A stretch of DNA of 12,787 nucleotides from DATDCV01 sp036524155 (lineage in GTDB: Bacteria > Verrucomicrobiota > Verrucomicrobiia > Limisphaerales > UBA8199): assembly GCA_036524155.1 (NCBI GenBank), contig DATDCV010000608.1:1-12787 (forward strand), given 5' to 3'. This document shows, in pieces, positions 1-6,306 of the stretch. The notes below the pieces were generated by a model that was not told the DNA's origin, made no database searches, and saw nothing but the letters and a program-made list of their open reading frames with translations. Made by a program: the position numbers and the translations under genes. Numbering within the stretch: position 1 is the first letter of the stretch; each line of letters begins with the position of its first letter.

Positions 1-348
1 GAGACCGAGGTCCGGCGAGCCCAGTGTCTTAAAAGCCGACAGGGACAAGTCAATGACTCGGCCTCTCTCGCGGACCAGTTGGCGAGCCGGGCCCCGGTCA
101 GTGACGGTGACTTCAACCGAGTTAGTAGTCCCGGGCTCGGAAGCGATTGTGACGCGCACTCGAGTCCCCAGCGGGTAAAACCACGAGGCGGCGGTAAATT
201 CGTCAGGATTGAATGGCTGGCCATTCGCCATCAGCCCGCCACGGTGCTCCTCCCCGTACCACGAAGCCAAACCAATCGAAATCGCCTCCTCACCGAGAGC
301 CGGGTTGGATAGCGCCGTTAAGACGATCACAGCGAGCCTGCGGAACAC
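1..348 (-). CDS. RlpA-like double-psi beta-barrel protein, secreted (3' end outside window)
   Basis: The reverse strand reads an open frame of 116 codons that leaves the window before its stop. RlpA family proteins act in the envelope on septal peptidoglycan; several are lytic transglycosylases. The family pattern is visible: ASWYGEEHRGG near residues 28-38, MANGQPFNPDEFTAAS at 40-55, PLGTRVRV at 59-66, VTVTDRGP at 80-87 and RVIDLSLSAFKTLG at 97-110. The end therefore lies only a few residues beyond the window. I chose a GTG start at 348 because an in-frame TAA lies just upstream (364-366) and because it gives a signal peptide with two arginines (VFRR) and a hydrophobic stretch (LAVIVLTAL). 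A second GTG at 330 is the alternative. No strong ribosome site is seen. The position usually holding histidine in the TAAH motif is serine here (TAAS), while the DRGP aspartate is kept, so enzymatic activity is uncertain. Confidence 0.85.
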   Translation of the reverse strand, partial: MFRRLAVIVLTALSNPALGEEAISIGLASWYGEEHRGGLMANGQPFNPDEFTAASWFYPLGTRVRVTIASEPGTTNSVEVTVTDRGPARQLVRERGRVIDLSLSAFKTLGSPDLGL

Positions 349-404
349 TCTCGCGAGTGTAGCTTACGCCGCGCCACGCTTGTCCGAGGCCGCTAAAATG
401 ACTC

Positions 405-427
405 GGGGACCCTGATGTAGTGTCCCC
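405..427. repeat. Short inverted repeat (6-bp stem, 11-nt loop)
   Basis: GGGGAC at 405-410 pairs exactly with GTCCCC at 422-427 around an 11-nt loop. It lies about 60 nt upstream of the start of the RlpA-like gene on the minus strand. It could be a weak hairpin or a protein-binding site, but a 6-bp match this short in GC-rich DNA may be chance. Confidence 0.25.
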
Positions 428-511
428 AACAAGGTAGCCACATTGACTTGCTCTCCCCGGCCATCCTCGAGAGGAAGAGTGGGAGATTCCTTCTGTCTGT
501 TTAGCGAACCG

Positions 512-612
512 AAAGCGGCAGCAAGCTGCGCGCACTCCAAACGCTGGCGCGCTGTTCGGGGCACATCCGCAGTCGCAAAGCGTTTGGAGTGCGCGCAGCT
601 TGCTGCCGCTTT
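512..612. repeat. Long perfect hairpin repeat (two 34-bp arms, 33-nt loop), REP/MITE-like
   Basis: The left arm (512-545) begins AAAGCGGCAGCAAGCTGCGC and is an exact reverse complement, over 34 bases, of the right arm (579-612), which ends CAGCTTGCTGCCGCTTT. The arms are separated by 33 nt (546-578). Pairing stops sharply at both ends: 511/613 and 546/578 do not match. No transposase or target-site duplication is evident. Repeats of this look, often mistranslated into peptides containing CAHSKR or LECAQLAA, are from memory scattered in Verrucomicrobia genomes, which suggests a non-autonomous dispersed element. It lies between two genes on the same strand and could also stop transcription leaving the upstream operon, although there is no T-tract. 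Confidence 0.85.
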
Positions 613-691
613 AGCACCCCGTGGCACTTCCGCCCCCTGCGATGATACTAACCTCCGTCGGTTGCTGCGGCCCGAAACGCGGCCGCGGGGG

Positions 692-1921
692 TTACTTCGC
701 GGCGGAGCTGTCAGCAGCGGGTGGCGCGTTGGTCGCCGCCCCCGTTGCCGCGGCCGATTTCTCGTCCTTCTTCGGCTCCTCTTTCTTCTCCACCAGAAGT
801 TGCGTCCGTTCCTTCAGCAAAGGCTCCAGTGACCAACTGGAGACCAGGTAAGTCCACTTTTCGTAGTTCTTCTCCTGGGCCAGCTTTTCTTCGAGCTTCT
901 TTTGCTTCTCCTTGAACTCCTTGTCGAGCTTGTCCTTATCCTCGGGTTTCTCATCCTTGCCAGGCGTACGCTCTTTTTGGAGCTGGGCGGCGACGGTGAA
1001 GGCAAGCGGATAGTTGTCGTTGGTTTTCTGCCCGACTTTGAGCACGTAGGTGAAGTTGTCAAAAGTGTCGAGGGTCACCACGGTCGGCTTATCCAAGCCC
1101 AGCTGTTCCGGCTTTGAGGAGGTGTCAACGTCATTGAACGTGGGGGAACTGAGCGGGTTCGAGACGCTCGAAGCCTTCGAGGTATCGAGTTGTTCGCCCG
1201 GTTTGGCCTCGGCCAGCTTCCACTCGCCGGTCTCGGTTTCACGTGAGAGTTTCCAGGAATTGGTCGCCGCCGGGAATGCCACGTTCACCGAGCGCACCTT
1301 TTCCACTTTGAAGAAATCCTTGTTAAGCCATTGATCGGCCTTGGGCTCGATGTTGGCGAGAGCATCGGAAATCAAGACCACGCTGTCCGCGCCGGGGCCC
1401 GCCTTCACATAGCGCCCATCCGGCCATCCGCCGCCCTCCATATCATCGCCGAACGGAGAGGGCCGATTCGACTTGCGCATGTGCTTCTTGCCGAGCAGAA
1501 GCGACTGGATGGTCTTGTCGTTCTGATCCTTGAAGTCCACCACCATCGCGGAGTTGGTCCCTTCACCGGGGACGAGCCCGAACCGCGGCAACTGCGAGGC
1601 CCCGACCTTCTCGCTCTGGGTGATTTTGAGGTCCCGCAGCTTCAGCAGGAACTCGCTGATCTGGGAATAATTTGCCGGGTAATCGTTCCGCTCCCGCACC
1701 CGCCACAGGCCGTCCTTCTTGACGAGGTTCAGCTCATTGGTGCCGCCGCCCTTGATGGTCAGGCGGGCGACGTCGTTGAGAGGAAACTCACCCAGCAGCT
1801 TTTTGCCGATCGCCGGGTTGCCGGCGCCGCTGTAGTCGTTGCGCTTGTTGTAGATCATTAGGCCGGCGAGGCCCACCACAACCAGCAGGAATATCAGCAG
1901 AGTGGTTTGGTTACGATTCAT
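692..1921 (-). CDS. DUF4340 domain protein, membrane-anchored, last gene of the Gld-like ABC operon
   Basis: This 409-residue protein has a single N-terminal membrane segment (about residues 7-24, LLIFLLVVVGLAGLMIY) preceded by few charges, so most of it should face the periplasm. The body from about residue 45 matches the DUF4340 pattern: a repeated beta layout with LTIKGGG and DGLWRV, and later LGKKH and WLNKDFF. DUF4340 proteins commonly follow GldG-like genes in ABC operons, and their exact role is unknown. The region after about residue 310 is very rich in Lys and Glu (a likely helix), and the last 25 residues are Ala/Lys-rich and probably disordered. The start codon overlaps the stop of the upstream GldG-like gene by ATGA (1918-1921), and no good ribosome site is seen, so translation is probably coupled. 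The family call rests on pattern and context. Confidence 0.88.
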   Translation of the reverse strand: MNRNQTTLLIFLLVVVGLAGLMIYNKRNDYSGAGNPAIGKKLLGEFPLNDVARLTIKGGGTNELNLVKKDGLWRVRERNDYPANYSQISEFLLKLRDLKITQSEKVGASQLPRFGLVPGEGTNSAMVVDFKDQNDKTIQSLLLGKKHMRKSNRPSPFGDDMEGGGWPDGRYVKAGPGADSVVLISDALANIEPKADQWLNKDFFKVEKVRSVNVAFPAATNSWKLSRETETGEWKLAEAKPGEQLDTSKASSVSNPLSSPTFNDVDTSSKPEQLGLDKPTVVTLDTFDNFTYVLKVGQKTNDNYPLAFTVAAQLQKERTPGKDEKPEDKDKLDKEFKEKQKKLEEKLAQEKNYEKWTYLVSSWSLEPLLKERTQLLVEKKEEPKKDEKSAAATGAATNAPPAADSSAAK

Positions 1922-3855
1922 TTGGCTGAAGTTTTTCGGCGTTTGATTAAGGCGATCACGATTCCCGAGAAGGTCACGGCGACGGGCACCGCCAGAATGT
2001 TAACCCACTTGAGCCGGGTCTGCAGCGACACCACCTCACGGCGGAAATCTTTCTGAACCTGTTTCAGGCGTTTCCGGGTGTCCACTTCCTCCTTCCGCAG
2101 CTTGGCGAGCTCCGCGCTCTGCTCGGGTGACAGGATGAATCGCTGATCCTTGTCTTTCTTCTGTTGCTGCAGTTCGTTGATCTTGCGTTGAGATTCTGCG
2201 GCGCTCTCCTCCAGGCGTTTGATTTCGCTCTGGAACTTCGCATTGGCCGCGGATTCCATTGCTTTGATGCGCGTGAAGGGCCGGTTTTGCACCGCGCGGC
2301 TCCGGACCGCGATCAGGTTGTTATCCCCCGTCAATTGCTCGACCGCGTTCTGGGCGAAGTTGAGGTTGCCGTTCATCGCCATCGAAAGATTGCCGAACGG
2401 ACTCGCGATTTGGCGCAACGCGAACCGGTCGTAGACCATGTCCGCGTCACCCACGAGGATCACCGTAGTATCGACTTTGCTCTCCTTCAGCGAGTCGTCC
2501 GGCTTTTTGTCTTCCGCCTTCTTGTCGGCGTCCTTTTTGTCCCCGTCTTTTTTGTCAGCATCATCTTTTTTCTCCTCCGGTTTGCCGTTGGGGAAGGCGG
2601 TTTTGAAGCGGCCGGTCAGGCGCACGGCGAGGGCGTACTCGGTTCCTGACGGCTTGAATTCCTTCATTACGTTTTCGCCGGAGAGATTGGCCATAAAGCC
2701 GTCCACCAACTGCGATTCCTTTGTGCTCTTGAGCAGGACGGTTTCTTTGAGCCCGCTCACGGGCGTGCCCGTGATGGCGCCGGCGAACGGCAGCCAGATA
2801 TTATCGATCTGGCCGGTGACCACGTCGTCTTTGTTGATCCCAAGGGCCGTCAGCGAAAGGACTGCGGGCGCTTCCTGCGGCTGCCCGTTGCGGCCGCCCA
2901 CCTGCATCTTGAAGTTCAAATCGGCCACCACTTTGCCGGTATCCAGCGACAGTCCCCAGCTCTTCAGCAGCTTGTCCAGGTTGGACCCGCTGTTCGGAAT
3001 GTTCCCGAGCATTTGGTTCTGTTCACGCGTATCGACCAGTGGCAACGGGTCGAGAAAAGCAATCATCTTGCCGCCACGCATCAGGAACTGGTCAATCGCG
3101 TATTCCGCCTTGTCCGAAATCTCGCGCGGGTGGATCAACACCAGCACCTTGACGTCGTCATCGATCTTCTCGACGTCCATTCCCACCCGTTTGACCGAGA
3201 AGTCATTCTTCAGCTCGTTAACCAGTGCCCAAGGCTCCTGCCCCTGCTGGCCCATGCGTTGCATCATTGGATTGGAAGGCATCCCGAACACCGGCAACGG
3301 GCTCATGATTCCCACCACCGCACGGTCCGGCGTGATCACGCGGGAGATCGCTCGCGACAAATCATACTCGAGCAGCCGTTCGCGATTGGGCGCCAGGAAC
3401 GGAATCGCCTGTTTCTCGTCCAGCATGCTGATCGCCAACCCGAGATAGAAACGGTCGCCGTTGGAAAGTGTCTCTGGCTCGAGACCGTCCAGCCGCGCCG
3501 AATCTTCCGCGTCGGAATCGGGCTGGGGATCATATTTCTCAATCACCAGCTTGCCGCGGGACGCCTGTCTGAATTCGGCCAGCAGGTCCTCGACGCGTTT
3601 GCCGTAACTCTTCAGGAACACCGTCTCGGGGGTCGCATTCTCACTTTGCGTCGAGTAAAAGCGGATTTTGACGGGGGTGTCGAGCTTGGCGAGAATGGCC
3701 CGTGTGCCCGCGGAAATGGTGTAGGCCTTCTCCTTCGTCAGGTCGAGCCGGCCTTTGAAGGCGCCCGAAATAACGTTGAAAGCGACCAGGATCAAACCCA
3801 TCGCCACAATACCGATGGCGGAGTAAAGAAAGGTTTCGAGTGTTTTTTTCTTCAT
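1918..3855 (-). CDS. GldG-like ABC transporter auxiliary protein
   Basis: This 645-residue protein resembles GldG and the 'ABC-type uncharacterised transport system' family. A membrane segment sits at about residues 10-30, followed by the family signature GRLDLTKEKAYTIS (35-48), which precedes a large extracytoplasmic domain (about 50-530). Typical pieces include VKIRFYST, VIEKYDP, DRAVVGIMS and GGKMIAFLDP. Residues 425-455 are a run of Lys, Asp and Glu that interrupts the domain and looks like a flexible insertion. Residues 535-615 are charged and heptad-like (a probable coiled coil). They lead into a second membrane segment at 618-637 with a basic tail (KRRKTSAK). The protein probably bridges the permease to a periplasmic partner. 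A good ribosome site (AAGGA, 6 nt before the ATG) lies in the 12-nt gap after the permease gene. In Bacteroidetes GldG belongs to the gliding/T9SS-linked GldAFG set, but gliding is not implied here. Confidence 0.9.
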   Translation of the reverse strand: MKKKTLETFLYSAIGIVAMGLILVAFNVISGAFKGRLDLTKEKAYTISAGTRAILAKLDTPVKIRFYSTQSENATPETVFLKSYGKRVEDLLAEFRQASRGKLVIEKYDPQPDSDAEDSARLDGLEPETLSNGDRFYLGLAISMLDEKQAIPFLAPNRERLLEYDLSRAISRVITPDRAVVGIMSPLPVFGMPSNPMMQRMGQQGQEPWALVNELKNDFSVKRVGMDVEKIDDDVKVLVLIHPREISDKAEYAIDQFLMRGGKMIAFLDPLPLVDTREQNQMLGNIPNSGSNLDKLLKSWGLSLDTGKVVADLNFKMQVGGRNGQPQEAPAVLSLTALGINKDDVVTGQIDNIWLPFAGAITGTPVSGLKETVLLKSTKESQLVDGFMANLSGENVMKEFKPSGTEYALAVRLTGRFKTAFPNGKPEEKKDDADKKDGDKKDADKKAEDKKPDDSLKESKVDTTVILVGDADMVYDRFALRQIASPFGNLSMAMNGNLNFAQNAVEQLTGDNNLIAVRSRAVQNRPFTRIKAMESAANAKFQSEIKRLEESAAESQRKINELQQQKKDKDQRFILSPEQSAELAKLRKEEVDTRKRLKQVQKDFRREVVSLQTRLKWVNILAVPVAVTFSGIVIALIKRRKTSAK

Positions 3856-3867
3856 TGGTGGTCCTTT

Positions 3868-4620
3868 TTAGCCGGCCCGGTGCGTGCGCAGAATTACGCT
3901 GGTTGAAAACAACGAAAACACGATCACCGACAGGAAAAAGATCAAATCGCGCGAATCCAGAACACCTTTCTGAAACCCATCGAAATGGGTGATCACGCTG
4001 AAGGAAGTCACGAGGTCCACCAGCCAGGTGTTACCCGAGTTTTGCATCAGGTTCACCACCGGCGCGAAGCCGGCCAAAATCAGAAACAAACAAATGACTA
4101 CCGACAGGATGAAGCTCACCACCTGGTTCCGGGTCATTGCTGAGGTGATGCAACTTACCGCCAGGTACGCGCCAGCCATCAGCCAGCTCCCCAGGTAGCC
4201 ACACAGAATGATGCCGTTGTCCGGGCTCCCGAGGTAATTAACGGTCAGCACGATCGGGAACGTCAACACCAGGGCCACTCCGAGGAAGAGCCAGCTCGCG
4301 AGGAATTTACCGACAATCGCCTGCCAGGCGGTGATGGGCATCGTCAGCAGCAACTCGATCGTGCCCACACGCCGCTCTTCCGCCCACAGCCTCATTCCCA
4401 CCGCCGGCACGAGGAACAGGTAAAACCACGGGTGCCAAAAGAAAAAGTTGCCCGACAACGAGGCTTCGCCCCTGTCCAGCAGCGTCGGCTGCACCGCAAA
4501 CGCAAAGAAGCCGCACAACAGCAGGTAAATAACGATGAAGACATAGGCGAGCGGCGACGAAAAATAGGCGCCCAGCTCGCGCTTCGTAATGGTTTTTATA
4601 TTCGCAACAGCATTGTTCAT
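3868..4620 (-). CDS. ABC-2 type permease (GldF-like)
   Basis: This 250-residue protein has six likely membrane helices at about 25-45, 62-80, 106-127, 140-160, 168-190 and 225-245. The N-terminal NIKTITKRELGAYFSSPLAY and the motif WAEERRVGTIELLLTMPI (79-96) are typical of ABC-2 permeases of the GldF/NosY kind, where the EER-x-GT-x-E segment forms the coupling region that contacts the ATPase. The ATG overlaps the stop of the ATPase gene by 4 nt (ATGA, 4617-4620), and a strong ribosome site (GGAGG) lies 7 nt upstream, inside the ATPase coding sequence. It is expected to form a homodimeric channel with two ATPase subunits, with the GldG-like and DUF4340 proteins as accessories. The substrate cannot be read from the sequence. 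Confidence 0.92.
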   Translation of the reverse strand: MNNAVANIKTITKRELGAYFSSPLAYVFIVIYLLLCGFFAFAVQPTLLDRGEASLSGNFFFWHPWFYLFLVPAVGMRLWAEERRVGTIELLLTMPITAWQAIVGKFLASWLFLGVALVLTFPIVLTVNYLGSPDNGIILCGYLGSWLMAGAYLAVSCITSAMTRNQVVSFILSVVICLFLILAGFAPVVNLMQNSGNTWLVDLVTSFSVITHFDGFQKGVLDSRDLIFFLSVIVFSLFSTSVILRTHRAG

Positions 4621-5573
4621 TTCTTTTCCTCCGCCGCCGTGTCCGGCATGGTGATGCTACGGAAAACCTCGTCCAGGCGGCCTTCCTCGGTGTGCATTTC
4701 TTCGATTCGCCAGCCTTGGGCTGCATCCGCGATGCTGCTGGCAAGGGTGCCATTGACATTGCCTTTGAGGAACACGCGCGCCGTAACACTCGTGGCGTCT
4801 TCCTTCAAAATCGCCGTGCGCTTCACGGTCGGCAACCCGCCCAGCTTTTGGCTCAGCGCGCTGGCGTTGATGCCGCTGACCCGCAGCGTCACCGCGCCGG
4901 CCCACTCGGATTTGCGTCGCAGTTCGTCGGGCGTCCCGTTGGCTACGATGCGGCCGCGATCAATAATAATGGCTCGCGTGCAGGCCGCGTCGACCTCCTC
5001 AAGAATGTGGGTCGAGAAGATGATCGCTTTCTGTTCCCCCATCTTCCGGATCAGGCTGCGCACCTCGTGCTTTTGGTTCGGATCCAGGCCGTCGGTCGGT
5101 TCATCCAGCACCAGCACATCCGGATCGTGAATGACGGACTGTGCAAAGCAGGTACGATGGCGGTAGCCTTTGGAGAGGGTCTCGACACTCTGATGCAGCA
5201 CCGACTCCAGGAAGCACATTTCGACCACGCGGTTGACGGCCCGCGTTTTGGCGTCTCCGCGCAGACCGCGAATCTCCGCGGCGAAATTTAAGAACCCAAG
5301 CACCGTCATGTCAGTGTAGGCAGGCGCGTTCTCGGGAAGGTACCCAATCAGACGACGGGCCTCGATTGGGTGTTCGAGGATGTCGAACCCGCCGACGCTC
5401 ACAGTGCCCGCCGACGGCGGAATGAAACCGGTGATCATCCGCATCGTGGTGGACTTACCAGCCCCGTTGGGCCCCAGGAAGCCCAGCACCTCGCCCCGAC
5501 CGATGGAGAAGGAAACTCCGTCGACGGCGCGCTTGGTGCCGAAAACTTTTGCCAAGTTCTGAACCTTTATCAT
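4617..5573 (-). CDS. ABC transporter ATP-binding protein (GldA-like)
   Basis: This 318-residue ATPase drives the exporter encoded by the operon. All key motifs are present: Walker A GPNGAGKST (34-42), signature LSKGYRHR (133-140), Walker B VLVLDEPTDGLDP (153-165) and the switch histidine in FSTHILEE (187-193, H189). The Q-loop reads YLPENAP (78-84), with Glu where Gln is usual, as is common in GldA/ABC-2 type subunits. After about residue 220 comes a C-terminal domain of roughly 95 residues, also usual for this type, ending in a Glu/Lys tail. I use the ATG at 5573 (MIKVQNLAKVFG). An in-frame TTG at 5615 would add 14 residues that do not fit the family. The ribosome site is weak. As first gene of the operon it should have its promoter in 5574-5727, where I found no clear pair. 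Confidence 0.93.
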   Translation of the reverse strand: MIKVQNLAKVFGTKRAVDGVSFSIGRGEVLGFLGPNGAGKSTTMRMITGFIPPSAGTVSVGGFDILEHPIEARRLIGYLPENAPAYTDMTVLGFLNFAAEIRGLRGDAKTRAVNRVVEMCFLESVLHQSVETLSKGYRHRTCFAQSVIHDPDVLVLDEPTDGLDPNQKHEVRSLIRKMGEQKAIIFSTHILEEVDAACTRAIIIDRGRIVANGTPDELRRKSEWAGAVTLRVSGINASALSQKLGGLPTVKRTAILKEDATSVTARVFLKGNVNGTLASSIADAAQGWRIEEMHTEEGRLDEVFRSITMPDTAAEEKK

Positions 5574-5727
5574 AAAAGTCTGTCGTTCTGTTCCATCAAG
5601 AAATGAACGGTCCAAATACTCAGTTTCGAGCCGCTTGTAAACTGGATTTTCAGACGATTGTCATTGTTCCCGTGTTACTCTAAACTGCCCAAACGCGGTT
5701 TCGGGAAAATTTGATGGTTTTCGCCCA

Positions 5728-6306
5728 ATGACGTTCAAAATTTCTTCCCAGCGGGGATCGGCAAAAGACGCGAAGGCAAGCCGGTTCTCACCGGGTCAAT
5801 CCCAGTGGCTGTTCTCGGCGCAAGCTACGTCCAGTCACCAATTTCTGTCGCGGCTTTGGCAGGTTGGCGCAACCCTGATCCTGCTGAATGCGGGGTGCCA
5901 AACGGGGTCTGTCGGCCTGCCGCCTGCCAACCTCGCCGAACCCGGCTGGACCGTGCGTCGAGGACAGGCAGTCTGGCATTTGCCTCAAGGTGGCGGCGAA
6001 ATCGCCGGCGAGGTTATGGTCGCCCTTAGGCCGGAGGGGCGCACCTTCGTCCAGTTCATCAAGGAGCCTTTTCCCATCGTCATTGGACAGGCCAGCGCCC
6101 GCCGCTGGGAAGTTGAGTTCCCGCCCGAAAACAAACGAGTTTCCGGCGGCGGCACACCCCCGAAGCGGATCATCTGGCTTTATCTTCCCTCTGTGCTTTC
6201 AGGCAACCGCCCGCCCAGGCATTGGACCTGGAAGCAGGACGGTTCAGCCTGGCGGCTGGAAAACCCCGCCACCAGGGAGGCCCTCGAAGGTTATTTCGAC
6301 CCGTGA
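5728..6306 (+). CDS. Small putative outer-membrane lipoprotein, LolB/DUF3261-like (tentative)
   Basis: This 192-residue protein has a hydrophobic stretch ending in a lipobox-like LILLNAGC, with the cysteine at residue 57. The mature part (about 135 residues) is predicted beta-rich: GEVMVALRPEGRTFVQFIKE, then FPIVIGQASARRWEVEF, then a C-terminal segment with WLYLPSVLSG, PPRHW and a final YFDP. This arrangement reminds me of LolB and DUF3261 lipoproteins, but no diagnostic motif confirms it. The 56-residue leader is unusually long. The ATG at 5728 is the only standard start upstream of the signal, and the true start may be a non-standard codon nearer residue 40. No ribosome site is clear. It diverges from the ABC operon, and its 3' end overlaps the convergent AMP-ligase gene by 16 nt. 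Confidence 0.7.
   Translation: MTFKISSQRGSAKDAKASRFSPGQSQWLFSAQATSSHQFLSRLWQVGATLILLNAGCQTGSVGLPPANLAEPGWTVRRGQAVWHLPQGGGEIAGEVMVALRPEGRTFVQFIKEPFPIVIGQASARRWEVEFPPENKRVSGGGTPPKRIIWLYLPSVLSGNRPPRHWTWKQDGSAWRLENPATREALEGYFDP

Larger units (their letters stand above)
349..691. other. Gene-free stretch between the RlpA-like gene and the DUF4340 gene
   Basis: No convincing gene is seen in these 343 bases. The stretch holds a long perfect inverted repeat (512-612, listed separately) and a small hairpin (405-427). Open frames cross it on both strands, but they run through the hairpin arms and translate to repeat-derived peptides (AAASCAHSKR and RLECAQLAAA), so I treat them as spurious. The minus-strand frame continues past the repeat for about 45 codons to a TAA at 364-366, and nothing recognisable is encoded there. 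The promoter of the RlpA-like gene should lie here, but no clear -35/-10 pair was found. Confidence 0.6.

Noticed and set aside
364..627. Minus-strand open frame of 87 codons upstream of the RlpA-like gene
   Set aside because: Its first half is the translated inverted repeat, and the rest shows no recognisable domain or ribosome site, so it is probably spurious.
664..690. GCGGCC / GGCCGC hairpin just after the DUF4340 stop as a terminator
   Set aside because: The stem is only 6 bp and no T-tract follows on the minus strand.
443..832. Plus-strand open frame of 129 codons
   Set aside because: It runs through the hairpin repeat and then antisense to the well-supported DUF4340 gene; its sequence is low-complexity.
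2438..3448. Long plus-strand open frame of 336 codons
   Set aside because: It is antisense to the GldG-like gene, Ser-rich and without domains: a shadow frame of GC-rich coding DNA.
5574..5727. Promoter for the ABC operon (TTTACA-like -35 with TATTTG-like -10 on the minus strand)
   Set aside because: The -10 matches the consensus at only three of six positions, so it cannot be separated from chance.
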